Shown here: positions 1 to 5,176 of the stretch, in pieces
Layout: every line of letters starts with the position of its first letter
Numbering within the stretch: the stretch's first letter is position 1
Source: Thermogutta sp.
GTDB lineage: Bacteria; Planctomycetota; Planctomycetia; Pirellulales; Thermoguttaceae
Length of the DNA stretch: 7,753 nt
Assembly: GCA_012798155.1 (NCBI GenBank)
Contig: JAAZNR010000396.1
Location: 1-7,753 of the forward strand
Direction of reading: 5' to 3'
Notes under the pieces: model-generated
Database searches by the model: none
Told to the model about the DNA's origin: nothing
The model's input: the letters and a program-made list of their open reading frames with translations, nothing else
Made by a program: the position numbers and the translations under genes

Positions 1-864
1 CAAGCAACTGGGCGCGTTGGGGGGCAGAACTGTCGTGATGCCGTTCCAGCAAGGCCTTCCATCCGCCCACGTTTTACCCACCCGCTTCTCGCCGTTCAGG
101 GCGTAACCGCTTGCGTACATCCCGTTCTGACCCTTGGTCGCCAGGCACAGCGTGGGGTTTTGATCGATGCCGGAGACGCTCTGCACGACGTCGCCCTTGA
201 TCGCCCCGGTGCGGGTGTAAATACTCCGTTCCGCCATGCCGATGGTGTTGCTCGATCCATCGGTGATGTCGGCGAAACTGGTCCAATACCAATGGGCGAA
301 CGGTCCGCGATTGGGCTGGTCGTAGGCGTTGCGATTGATATGGTCGCCCACACTGAACATGTAGTTGTTGTAAGCTTGTTCGGTGGCGGGGTTTTGCTTC
401 TTGTAGGCCGGATCCGAGGGACACAACAACCCCGGCACCTGCTGGCGGAAGGGCCGGTAATCCGTTCGCCAGGCCGCCGGTCCGAAGGCCGGATAATCGA
501 TGGTTCCGTCGCCATCCTGGTCGAGCGGCCGGCTGATCTGGTCCCACAGGGCCCTTTGTTCCATGAACGGGAGCAACGGGATCAGCCCGCACAACTGGCC
601 GTTGTTGCCGTCATTCCACGAGGGGCCGGTGCCGGTCGTTCCGGCCTTGAGGGCCACAAAACGCGAATGGACGTCGTGATAGTTGTGCAAAGCCAGCCCT
701 AATTGCTTGAGGTTATTGGTACACTGGGACCGCCGGGCGGCCTCCCGCGCTGCCTGCACCGCCGGCAACAGGAGCGCAATCAAGATGCCGATGATCGCGA
801 TCACGACCAGCAGCTCCACGAGGGTGAACCCCCGACGTTGAATGGGACCCAAATGTCGTTTCAT
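1..864 (-). CDS. DUF1559 domain protein with type IV prepilin-like N-terminus (3' end outside window)
   Basis: This frame encodes 288 residues without a stop and runs off the left edge, so the C-terminus is missing. The start at 864 has a strong Shine-Dalgarno, GGGAGG at 876-871, six bases upstream. Residues 1-12 form a basic prepilin leader, with cleavage expected at G12/F13 before [20 protein letters not shown], the N-methylation motif and hydrophobic helix (13-33). Then come the family hallmarks [14 protein letters not shown] (35-48), [15 protein letters not shown] (50-64), LLCPSDP (146-152), [11 protein letters not shown] (202-212) and PPNAPSC (281-287). The typical C-terminal motif is not visible because of the truncation. 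Proteins of this kind are abundant in Planctomycetota and resemble pseudopilins exported through a type II secretion/type IV pilus-like route; their function is largely unknown. An oddity is an EF-hand-like acidic loop, DQDGDGTID, at residues 115-123. Family assignment is very secure. Confidence 0.95.
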   Translation of the reverse strand, partial: MKRHLGPIQRRGFTLVELLVVIAIIGILIALLLPAVQAAREAARRSQCTNNLKQLGLALHNYHDVHSRFVALKAGTTGTGPSWNDGNNGQLCGLIPLLPFMEQRALWDQISRPLDQDGDGTIDYPAFGPAAWRTDYRPFRQQVPGLLCPSDPAYKKQNPATEQAYNNYMFSVGDHINRNAYDQPNRGPFAHWYWTSFADITDGSSNTIGMAERSIYTRTGAIKGDVVQSVSGIDQNPTLCLATKGQNGMYASGYALNGEKRVGKTWADGRPCWNGITTVLPPNAPSCL

Positions 865-958
865 TTCACACCTCCCAACCCGAGAAAAGGGACCTGAACT
901 CCAACCAACCGAACGATCGTACGGACCGAAAAATCGGCTAGCGGCGTAAGTCATCGGT

Positions 959-984
959 GATTCACGAGATTGATTCGCGAGATT
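959..984. repeat. 13-bp tandem direct repeat in the DUF1559 leader
   Basis: GATTCACGAGATT (959-971) is directly followed by GATTCGCGAGATT (972-984), with one mismatch. It lies between the predicted start of transcription and the start codon of the minus-strand DUF1559 gene. It could be a regulator site or a simple duplication; nothing in the sequence decides this. Confidence 0.55.
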
Positions 985-1036
985 CTTGTTCTTGTCGTGC
1001 CTGTTGGAACCCCGCAACCGCCGGCCGGCTAGCGTG

Positions 1037-1065
1037 ATATTAAACCCTGGAATGCAGTTTGTCAA
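1037..1065 (-). promoter_or_regulatory. Sigma70-type promoter of the DUF1559 gene
   Basis: Read on the minus strand, a perfect -35 hexamer TTGACA (1065-1060) is separated by exactly 17 bases from TAATAT (1042-1037), which matches four of six positions of the -10 consensus. Transcription would begin near 1030, giving a leader of about 165 bases before the start at 864. It is the best promoter match in the window, and it sits in the only clearly AT-richer stretch upstream of this gene. Confidence 0.7.
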
Positions 1066-1100
1066 CAAAACGGCAAAACCGGGGGCGCGATTTGGTGATT

Positions 1101-1130
1101 GCCGCAGCCGGGTGGCCGGGGCCGCAGCCG
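1101..1130. repeat. Short direct duplication with 20-bp period next to repeat A
   Basis: GCCGCAGCCG occurs at 1101-1110 and again at 1121-1130. The intervening CCGGGTGGCCGGG resembles the 5' half of repeat A, which follows at 1138. The same roughly 20-bp period appears where repeat A is partly duplicated at 4551-4590 and at 1664-1692. Confidence 0.5.
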
Positions 1131-1137
1131 AGAGGCC

Positions 1138-1173
1138 CGGGTGGCTGGGGTCGGAGCGCAGCGAAGCCCCCAG
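1138..1173 (+). repeat. Repeat A, copy 1
   Basis: A 35-36 bp element starting GGGTGGCTGGGGTCGG and ending CGAAGCCCCCAG. CTGGGG and CCCCAG at its two sides can pair, and TCG/CGA can extend the stem across a bulge, so the element is a potential hairpin. It is followed after 24 bases by a B hairpin at 1198. The copy lies in the divergent spacer between the DUF1559 gene and the phosphoesterase gene. Confidence 0.85.
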
Positions 1174-1197
1174 ACGGCCGTGTCCCCGTTGCCTCCA

Positions 1198-1217
1198 CTG
1201 CCGGCTTGCGTCGGCGG
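1198..1217 (+). repeat. Repeat B hairpin, copy 1
   Basis: The arms CTGCCGGC and GTCGGCGG flank the loop TTGC. The arms are imperfect compared with the perfect copies at 1741 and 6415. The loop and right arm also supply the TTGCGT that could act as the -35 element of the following gene. Confidence 0.7.
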
Positions 1218-1236
1218 CCCGGCGGCGGGGCATAAT
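1206..1236 (+). promoter_or_regulatory. Possible promoter of the phosphoesterase gene
   Basis: CATAAT at 1231-1236 matches five of six -10 positions. The best -35 is TTGCGT at 1206-1211, three of six and with a long 19-base spacer. That -35 lies in the loop and right arm of the B hairpin. The predicted leader is about 60 bases. The -10 is plausible; the -35 is weak. Confidence 0.3.
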
Positions 1237-1302
1237 AGTTGGGTGGCCGCGGCGACCGCCCGGCGATCCAACCCCGACGCGAAAACAGGAGCGAGTCCCC
1301 TC

Positions 1303-1683
1303 ATGCCGCGGTACGTGATCCTGCAACACGACGCCCCGCGGGGGCTGCATTGGGACCTGCTGCTGGAGACGGCCGGGCTGCTGTCCGCCTGGGCGATTTC
1401 GCGTCCGCCCGACGAACCGGGCGAAATCCCCGCCGAAAGACTCCCCGACCACCGCCGCCTCTATCTGGAATACGAAGGGCCGATCTCCGGCGATCGCGGC
1501 ACGGTTACCCGCTGGGACGCGGGCGAGTACCGCATCCAACGGCGGCGCGAAGGCCTCTTGGAGTTCCACGTCTTCGGGCAACGCCGGCGAGGCGTTGTCC
1601 GGTTGACTCGCTCCCAGTCCGCGCCGGAGAAGTGGAGCTTCCGCTACTTCCCGGAGCCGGCGGCCGGGTGGCCGGGGGCGTAG
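1303..1683 (+). CDS. Stand-alone LigD-type 3'-phosphoesterase domain protein
   Basis: The product has 126 residues, the size of the N-terminal phosphoesterase domain of bacterial DNA ligase D, which removes 3' phosphates or ribonucleotides at broken DNA ends. The motif [15 protein letters not shown] (8-22) matches the family's KHDxxRLHYDxRLE, and [11 protein letters not shown] (49-59) matches DHPxxYxxFEG. By alignment with the Pseudomonas LigD domain, H9, H16, D18, H50 and Y54 fit catalytic H42, H48, D50, H84 and Y88. The arginine after the aspartate (R52) is replaced by L20. There is no polymerase, ligase or Ku gene in the window, so a role in end joining is not shown. Start 1303 has AGGAG at 1287-1291; an in-frame ATG at 1099 was rejected because the extension would translate repeats A and B. 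The last six codons (AGWPGA) are repeat-A-like. Catalytic activity is uncertain. Confidence 0.85.
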   Translation: MPRYVILQHDAPRGLHWDLLLETAGLLSAWAISRPPDEPGEIPAERLPDHRRLYLEYEGPISGDRGTVTRWDAGEYRIQRRREGLLEFHVFGQRRRGVVRLTRSQSAPEKWSFRYFPEPAAGWPGA

Positions 1684-1684
1684 C

Positions 1685-1716
1685 CCGGGTGGCTGGGGTC
1701 GGAGCGTAGCCCCCGG
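1685..1716 (+). repeat. Repeat A, copy 2 (internally shortened)
   Basis: It starts CCGGGTGGCTGGGGTCGG two bases after the phosphoesterase stop codon but lacks the CGAAG segment before the closing CCCCCGG. A half-copy, CCGGGTGGCCGGGG, lies one 21-bp period upstream at 1664-1677, inside the coding end. A B hairpin follows after 24 bases. Confidence 0.8.
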
Positions 1717-1740
1717 CCCTCCGTTCTAGCACCGCATCCA

Positions 1741-1760
1741 CCACCAGCTTACGCTGGTGG
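1741..1760 (+). repeat. Repeat B hairpin, copy 2 (perfect)
   Basis: The 8-bp arms CCACCAGC and GCTGGTGG are perfectly complementary around the loop TTAC. The copy at 4632-4651 is identical over all 20 bases. Confidence 0.9.
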
Positions 1761-1792
1761 CCCCTGGAAGTCATGCAGAATGAATACGCCAG

Positions 1793-1815
1793 GCACAACG
1801 CGCCGGCGCGAGCCC
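1793..1815 (+). repeat. Repeat C, copy 1
   Basis: A 23-bp block starting GCACAACGCGCCGGCG and ending GAGCCC is identical to 4684-4706. It contains the palindrome CGCGCCGGCGCG. In both places it begins exactly 33 bases after the end of an identical B hairpin, although the 32 bases between differ. Confidence 0.85.
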
Positions 1816-1831
1816 GCGGCGGGAAAATGTC

Positions 1832-1902
1832 GGAGCCGCCGGTGTCAGCCGGCGGTGTTTCGGCGCTACCCGGGATCCACCGCCGGCTTGCGTCGACGGC
1901 TC
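1832..1902 (+). repeat. B-linker-B composite cassette I (BIME-like)
   Basis: The cassette has a B hairpin (arms CCGCCGG/CCGGCGG, 1836-1855), the linker TGTTTCGGCGCTACCC plus eight bases, and a second B hairpin in the other orientation (1880-1899). It begins GGAGCC and ends GGCTC, so its ends are inverted repeats. The reverse complement of 6411-6482 aligns along its whole length with no gaps; differences are mostly compensated arm changes. Confidence 0.85.
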
Positions 1903-1914
1903 ATGGAACGGCGT

Positions 1915-1949
1915 GGGTGGCTGGGGTCGGAGCGTAGCGAAGCCCCCAG
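1915..1949 (+). repeat. Repeat A, copy 3
   Basis: A full-length copy that differs from copy 1 at one internal base (GCGTAGC instead of GCGCAGC). It is followed by 25 bases and a B hairpin. Confidence 0.85.
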
Positions 1950-1974
1950 TCGCCCCGTTTTCGCGGCGCAGCCG

Positions 1975-1994
1975 CCGCCGGCTTACGTCGGCGG
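1975..1994 (+). repeat. Repeat B hairpin, copy 5
   Basis: The arms CCGCCGGC and GTCGGCGG flank the loop TTAC; one pair is a G-T wobble, the others match. It follows repeat A copy 3. Confidence 0.8.
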
Positions 1995-2016
1995 CTCGAG
2001 TTTCGCGGCGATTCCA

Positions 2017-2049
2017 CCGCCGGCTTGCGCTGGAGCGCCGCCGACTTAC
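2017..2049 (+). repeat. Degenerate B hairpin followed by a half B that reaches the regulator stop codon
   Basis: The arm CCGCCGGC, loop TTGC and a poor right arm (2017-2036) are followed by a second left arm CCGCCGAC (2038-2045) and loop TTAC (2046-2049). The first three bases of this loop are the complement of the TAA stop of the minus-strand regulator gene. The right arm beyond it is coding sequence and does not pair. Confidence 0.65.
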
Positions 2050-2678
2050 GCCAGGCCTTTTCGGACGGCCCAAACGGCGGCCTGGGTGCGATCGCTGACC
2101 GCCAGTTTTCGCAGGATATTCTGCACATGTTCCTTGACGGTCTCGACGCTGATATCGAGCGAGTGGGCGATTTCCTTGTTCGATAGGCCGAGCGCGATAT
2201 GCCGCAAGACCTGGGCCTCGCGCTGCGTGAGGGAGATGTCGTCGTCCTCGATGGGCGCCCTGGTCTTCATAGTCTGGGCGATCGCGCCCATCTCGCCCGA
2301 CAGCGTCGGCGGTTGATGCGAGGCCGCCCCCTGGATCGCCCGCACGATCTCGTCCCGCGAACACCCCTTCAAGACGTAGTCGCAGGCACCGAGGGCCACG
2401 GCCCGGGCCACGTAGGTGGGGTTCTGAAACGTCGATAGGATGACGACCCGCGACAAGATATTGCGCTCGCGCATCTTGGCCAGGGCTTCCAGCCCGTCCA
2501 TGTCCGGAAAGCGGATGTCGAGGAGGACCACGTCCGGTCGCGTCTCTTCGGCCTTTTGGACGGCTTCTTCGCCGGCGGCCGCCTCCGCCACGATCTCGAT
2601 GTCCGTTCCGGCCAAGAGCTCCCGCAAACCCCAACGAATCACCTCGTGATCGTCCGCGATCATCAACCGAATGGCCAT
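2046..2678 (-). CDS. NarL/FixJ-family two-component response regulator (receiver + LuxR-type HTH)
   Basis: The product has 210 residues, the normal family length. The receiver domain (about 4-120) has the acidic pair D9/D10, the phosphorylation site D54 in VVLLDIRFPDMDG, S82 and K104. A linker leads to a LuxR-type DNA-binding domain (about 149-208), LTQREAQVLRHIALGLSNKE onward, with the SVETVKEHVQNILRKL recognition region. It should bind DNA as a dimer when phosphorylated by a sensor kinase, but no kinase is encoded in the window, so its signal and targets are unknown. Start 2678 has GGAGG (2690-2686) seven bases upstream. It is divergent from the NtrC-type gene at 3119. Its stop codon lies in a half repeat B. 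Cysteines at 99 and 106 near the phosphorylation face are a minor oddity. Family is certain; specific role is unknown. Confidence 0.95.
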   Translation of the reverse strand: MAIRLMIADDHEVIRWGLRELLAGTDIEIVAEAAAGEEAVQKAEETRPDVVLLDIRFPDMDGLEALAKMRERNILSRVVILSTFQNPTYVARAVALGACDYVLKGCSRDEIVRAIQGAASHQPPTLSGEMGAIAQTMKTRAPIEDDDISLTQREAQVLRHIALGLSNKEIAHSLDISVETVKEHVQNILRKLAVSDRTQAAVWAVRKGLA

Positions 2679-2738
2679 CTCTGGTCCTCCGTAAGAGTGA
2701 CATCCCTCCGAGTTATCGCCGTGGAATTCGCGAGCGTT

Positions 2739-2762
2739 CGGCGGAAATCGTGCCTTCCGCCG
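2739..2762. promoter_or_regulatory. Inverted repeat upstream of the LuxR-type regulator gene
   Basis: The perfect 8-bp arms CGGCGGAA and TTCCGCCG are separated by 8 bases, 61-84 bases upstream of the start at 2678. It could be an operator for one of the flanking regulators or a leader hairpin. Confidence 0.45.
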
Positions 2763-2902
2763 ATCACCAACCCGGCATCCAGATGCACCCCTCTTCGATG
2801 CTAAACCTTAATAAAGGTACCACGAGAGGGGCGGGTTTGGCAACCGCCACGTTAGGGAAAGGCAGGCAAATGGAAGGGGATAACTGAAACAAATCAGGGT
2901 TG

Positions 2903-2928
2903 ACGATCGCGACGCTTCGCGCGGTCGT
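2903..2928. promoter_or_regulatory. Imperfect inverted repeat / hairpin in the divergent region
   Basis: ACGA...TCGT outer arms and CGCGA-CGCT-TCGCG inner arms form an interrupted stem. TTGACG at 2900-2905 overlaps its left side and could be a -35 element, but I see no matching -10. Confidence 0.35.
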
Positions 2929-2943
2929 GAGGCCCCAACGTCG

Positions 2944-2972
2944 CGTGGGAATAGTTTCTCAGATATCCCACG
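2944..2972. promoter_or_regulatory. Inverted repeat abutting the candidate NtrC-type gene promoter
   Basis: The perfect 7-bp arms CGTGGGA (2944-2950) and TCCCACG (2966-2972) are separated by 15 bases. The right arm ends at the base before the putative -35 hexamer, a position typical of an activator or autoregulatory site. Binding by either flanking regulator is inferred only. Confidence 0.45.
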
Positions 2973-3001
2973 TTGACTATCTTCTCAGCGTAATGTAGAT
3001 A
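2973..3001 (+). promoter_or_regulatory. Candidate promoter of the NtrC-type regulator gene
   Basis: TTGACT (five of six) at 2973-2978 is followed after exactly 17 bases by TAGATA (three of six) at 2996-3001. The predicted leader would be about 110 bases long. The -10 is weak, so this is a suggestion strengthened mainly by the spacing and the adjacent inverted repeat. Confidence 0.4.
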
Positions 3002-3118
3002 TTTTGCGACGGATCGTGAGGCACGGCTCGGCTGAACCCGTCCCGCGGGCGGCCGAAGCGGTGCCCGGCCCAGGAATGTCTGCCCGAGTTCTCTCGCCCC
3101 GATTGCGATCGCGCTCTC

Positions 3119-4534
3119 ATGCCCGCCAACACTACCAAAGCCTCGCTCCTGCTAGTGGACGACGATCGGCACGTCCTCCAGTCGATGTCCGTCTGGTTGA
3201 GGGACCAGGGTTACCGCGTGGACACTGCCGCGGGCAAGACGGAGGCCCAAGCCCTGATCGACCGCAAGAGCTACGACGTGGCTCTGGTGGATGTGCGGCT
3301 GCAAGACGGGGACGGTTTCGAGCTGCTGGCGGAGTGCCGCCGCCGTCGCCCCGAGATGCCCGTCATCTTGATTACAGGCTACGGCTCCGTGGACACGGCG
3401 GTGGATGCGTTGCGGGCGGGGGCCTTCGACTTCCTCACCAAACCGCTGATCGACGACGAGCTGGCCCTGGCCGTCCGGCGGTGTCTCAACCAGAGGGAAG
3501 TCATCGAGGAGAACCGCAACCTGAAGGCCCAGCTCGACATGCGGTACGGGCTGGAGAACATCGTCGGCCGCGACCACCGCATGGTGCGGATCTTCGACGT
3601 GATCGAGGCGGTGGCCGACACCAAGGCCACGGTGCTCATCACGGGAGAGAGCGGGACGGGCAAGTCGCTGATAGCGCGGGCCATTCACCGCCGCAGTTCC
3701 CGCCGCGACAAGCCCTTCGTGGAGGTCGCCTGCGGGGCCTTGCCCGAAACGCTGCTGGAAAGCGAGCTGTTCGGGCACACGGCGGGGGCGTTCACGGGCG
3801 CGACTGCCGAAAAAGTCGGCAAGTTCCAGTTGGCGCACGGGGGGACCATCTTCCTCGATGAGATCGGCACGGCCAGCCCCGCCTTGCAGGTCAAACTCCT
3901 CCGCGTCCTGCAAGACTACCAATTCGAGCAGGTGGGAGGGACGCAGACGTTTACCGTCGATGTGCGGGTGATCTTGGCGACCAACGAGGACCTCCAGCGG
4001 GCCGTCAGCGAGGGGCGATTCCGGCGGGATTTGTACTACCGCATCAACGTGATCAATATCGAGCTGCCGCCGCTCCGCGAGCGGATCTCGGACATTCCCC
4101 TGCTGGCCGACCACTTTCTGAAAAGGATTTGCGAGGAGATGGGTCGGCCCGTCAAAACCCTCTCGCCGGAGGCCGCGGCCGTCTTGCAGACCTACCGCTG
4201 GCCCGGCAACGCCCGAGAGTTGCAGAACGTGCTGGAGCGGGCGGTGCTGCTGGGTCGGGGAGCGGCCATCGAACCGGAGGACCTGCCGGCCGAACTGTTG
4301 ACCCAGATGGCGGGGGACGTGTCGGCCGCCGATGCCGCCCCCCTCAAGCAGGCCTTGCAGCTCCCCGAGCGGCAGATCATCCTGCAAGTGCTGGAGGCAA
4401 ACGGCTGGAACCGGCAGGCCGCCGCCAAGGCCCTGGGGATCAATCGGACCACGCTCTACAAAAAGATGAAGCGGCTGGGGATCGAGGCCCCCCGCGGCGA
4501 TGCCAAGCCGGTCCCGTCTCACACATCGTACTGA
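3119..4534 (+). CDS. NtrC-type sigma54-dependent response regulator
   Basis: The product has 471 residues in the classic three-domain order. The receiver (about 8-125) has D14-D16, phosphorylation site D58 in [13 protein letters not shown], and K108. The AAA+ domain (about 147-378) has Walker A GESGTGKS (176-183), the sigma54-contacting loop GAFTGA (223-228), Walker [11 protein letters not shown] (241-250), sensor-I ATNEDL and the FRRDLYYR arginine-finger region (301-308). A Fis-type helix-turn-helix lies at about 418-455, ending [14 protein letters not shown]. All residues needed to drive sigma54 open-complex formation are present, so it should be an active enhancer-binding protein. No kinase or sigma54 promoter is seen nearby. 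No Shine-Dalgarno precedes 3119, and upstream no ATG, GTG or TTG lies in frame before a stop at 3017-3019, so this start is the only reasonable one. A second in-frame TGA follows the stop. It cannot be named more precisely from sequence. Confidence 0.95.
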   Translation: MPANTTKASLLLVDDDRHVLQSMSVWLRDQGYRVDTAAGKTEAQALIDRKSYDVALVDVRLQDGDGFELLAECRRRRPEMPVILITGYGSVDTAVDALRAGAFDFLTKPLIDDELALAVRRCLNQREVIEENRNLKAQLDMRYGLENIVGRDHRMVRIFDVIEAVADTKATVLITGESGTGKSLIARAIHRRSSRRDKPFVEVACGALPETLLESELFGHTAGAFTGATAEKVGKFQLAHGGTIFLDEIGTASPALQVKLLRVLQDYQFEQVGGTQTFTVDVRVILATNEDLQRAVSEGRFRRDLYYRINVINIELPPLRERISDIPLLADHFLKRICEEMGRPVKTLSPEAAAVLQTYRWPGNARELQNVLERAVLLGRGAAIEPEDLPAELLTQMAGDVSAADAAPLKQALQLPERQIILQVLEANGWNRQAAAKALGINRTTLYKKMKRLGIEAPRGDAKPVPSHTSY

Positions 4535-4550
4535 GCCTGAGGCTCCGCCG

Positions 4551-4607
4551 GCGGGTGGCTGGGGTCGGAGCCGGGTGGCTGGGGTCGGAGCGGAGCGTAG
4601 GCTCCAG
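4551..4607 (+). repeat. Repeat A, copy 4, with its first 20 bp tandemly duplicated
   Basis: A 20-bp unit (GGGTGGCTGGGGTCGGAG plus two preceding bases) occurs at 4551-4570 and 4571-4590, differing only in its first base. The second unit runs on into an A copy that ends GGCTCCAG at 4607. It begins 17 bases after the stop of the NtrC-type gene. Confidence 0.85.
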
Positions 4608-4631
4608 ACGCCTGCTCACGCCGCGCTACCA

Positions 4632-4651
4632 CCACCAGCTTACGCTGGTGG
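4632..4651 (+). repeat. Repeat B hairpin, copy 7 (perfect)
   Basis: The arms CCACCAGC and GCTGGTGG flank the loop TTAC; all 20 bases equal the copy at 1741-1760. It follows repeat A after 24 bases. Confidence 0.9.
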
Positions 4652-4683
4652 CTCGCGCCACGGGTGCCAATCGCAAGCGTCCT

Positions 4684-4706
4684 GCACAACGCGCCGGCGC
4701 GAGCCC
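4684..4706 (+). repeat. Repeat C, copy 2
   Basis: The 23 bases are identical to 1793-1815, with the same 32-base distance from the preceding B hairpin. Here it is directly followed by another repeat A. Confidence 0.85.
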
Positions 4707-4741
4707 GGGTGGCTGGGGTCGAAGCGAAGCGCAGCCCCCAG
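4707..4741 (+). repeat. Repeat A, copy 5
   Basis: GGGTGGCTGGGGTCGAAGCG with the closing GCAGCCCCCAG; the internal bases are rearranged relative to copies 1 and 3 but the length is kept. A B hairpin follows after 24 bases. Confidence 0.8.
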
Positions 4742-4765
4742 CCGCGCGTCCTGGCGGCGCCGCCA

Positions 4766-4785
4766 CCACCGGCTCACGCCGGCCG
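4766..4785 (+). repeat. Repeat B hairpin, copy 8
   Basis: The arms CCACCGGC and GCCGGCCG flank the loop TCAC; the inner five pairs are perfect and the outer arm is degraded. It is the last repeat before the promoter and leader of the toroid-protein gene. Confidence 0.7.
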
Positions 4786-4803
4786 CGCAACGCGGAGAAC
4801 CCG

Positions 4804-4838
4804 GTGTCGTGGTCCTCGGCGTGTCGTATAATTCGACA
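4804..4838 (+). promoter_or_regulatory. Candidate promoter with inverted repeat around the -10 box
   Basis: A perfect TATAAT lies at 4827-4832. The -35 at 17-base spacing is GTGTCG (4804-4809), only three of six. TGTCG (4822-4826) and CGACA (4834-4838) are inverted arms enclosing the -10, a layout that would let a repressor block it. Transcription from here would give a leader of about 340 bases before the start at 5177. Confidence 0.45.
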
Positions 4839-4885
4839 GGCAGCGCAGGATTTGTCCACGCGAGTCACGTCGATTCGCGGCGAGC

Positions 4886-4930
4886 GGCCGACCGCCCCAC
4901 GTGGAGAAACCCGCCGGCAGCGGCCTTTTT
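4886..4930 (+). terminator. Weak terminator- or attenuator-like hairpin with T-run
   Basis: GGCCG (4886-4890) can pair with CGGCC (4921-4925), or more locally CCGC with GCGG (4911-4923), just before TTTTT (4926-4930). The stems are short and the loop is large, so this may be chance. If real, it sits about 50-90 bases into the predicted leader and would act as an attenuator. Confidence 0.2.
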
Positions 4931-5032
4931 CTCGCACAAGACGGGAGCCGGCTCGATAGTGGTGCCGTGCCCCGTAAACTGGGAATGATACTTGCAAACA
5001 GCACCCAGCGTCCGGCGGTGGGCGGGGAAGCG

Positions 5033-5088
5033 CCCCGACGGCCGTCCGGGGTCCTTTGCCCGGCAAAGCTCGTCGGGATCGCCGGGCA
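5033..5088 (+). promoter_or_regulatory. Structured leader with mutually exclusive hairpins
   Basis: GACGGCCGTC at 5037-5046 is a perfect palindrome. CTTTGCC-C-GGCAAAG at 5054-5068 is a 15-base inverted repeat with 7-bp arms. TGCCCGGC at 5057-5064, inside that repeat, is also exactly complementary to GCCGGGCA at 5081-5088, so the two pairings compete. The region lies 90-145 bases upstream of the start codon. It could be a leader switch or a protein-binding palindrome; no known riboswitch family is recognised. Confidence 0.4.
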
Positions 5089-5101
5089 GTCAGTAGAAAC
5101 C

Positions 5102-5136
5102 GCAAGTGGCGCTCCGGAGATTTTGCAAGTGGCGCT
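5102..5136 (+). repeat. 12-bp direct repeat just upstream of the toroid-protein gene
   Basis: GCAAGTGGCGCT occurs at 5102-5113 and 5125-5136, a 23-bp period. It ends 25 bases before the Shine-Dalgarno of the gene at 5177. The spacing is close to two helical turns, so a dimeric protein site is possible. Confidence 0.6.
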
Positions 5137-5176
5137 GCGTGGAAGTTCAATTTCGTTGATCGGAGGGGATGAAGCC

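Larger units (their letters stand above)
865..1100. other. Upstream/leader region of the DUF1559 gene
   Basis: No gene is seen here. On the minus strand it holds the promoter at 1037-1065, a predicted leader of roughly 165 bases, a 13-bp tandem repeat at 959-984, a small CCGA-AAAA-TCGG hairpin at 926-937 and the ribosome binding site at 871-876. It lacks the A/B repeats found in most other spacers of the window; these begin only beyond 1100. Confidence 0.6.
2679..3118. other. Divergent regulatory region between two response-regulator genes
   Basis: This 440-bp spacer contains no gene and none of the A/B/C repeats found in the other spacers. It has inverted repeats at 2739-2762, 2805-2818 (ACCTT-AATA-AAGGT), 2903-2928 and 2944-2972, and a candidate rightward promoter at 2973-3001. 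I found no convincing -35/-10 pair for the leftward gene and no sigma54 (-24/-12) promoter. Confidence 0.6.

Noticed and set aside
1099..1302. Longer N-terminus for the phosphoesterase protein from ATG 1099
   Set aside because: The extension would translate repeats A and B. The family's N-terminal motif begins right after the start at 1303, which has an AGGAG upstream.
1101..2045. CRISPR array or integron attC array
   Set aside because: The repeats are spaced irregularly overall, occur in both orientations and are assembled from different modules. No cas or integrase gene is present, and the 24-25 base linkers are not arranged as serial spacers between one repeat.
1771..2703. 310-codon minus-strand frame overlapping the LuxR-type regulator
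   Set aside because: It is a shifted-frame shadow; the receiver and LuxR-type motifs are in the frame 2678-2046.
2835..2853. Possible sigma54 promoter (TTGGCAACCGCCACG) between the regulators
   Set aside because: It has a GG but no GC at the required -12 position, so the core consensus fails.
3152..4522. 456-codon open frame on the minus strand opposite the NtrC-type gene
   Set aside because: It is the antisense shadow of a clear, fully motif-supported gene in high-GC DNA; its translation shows no recognisable domain.
4901..5176. Longer N-terminus for the toroid protein from ATG 4901
   Set aside because: It would bury the signal peptide about 92 residues inside the protein. The start at 5177 has a good ribosome binding site.
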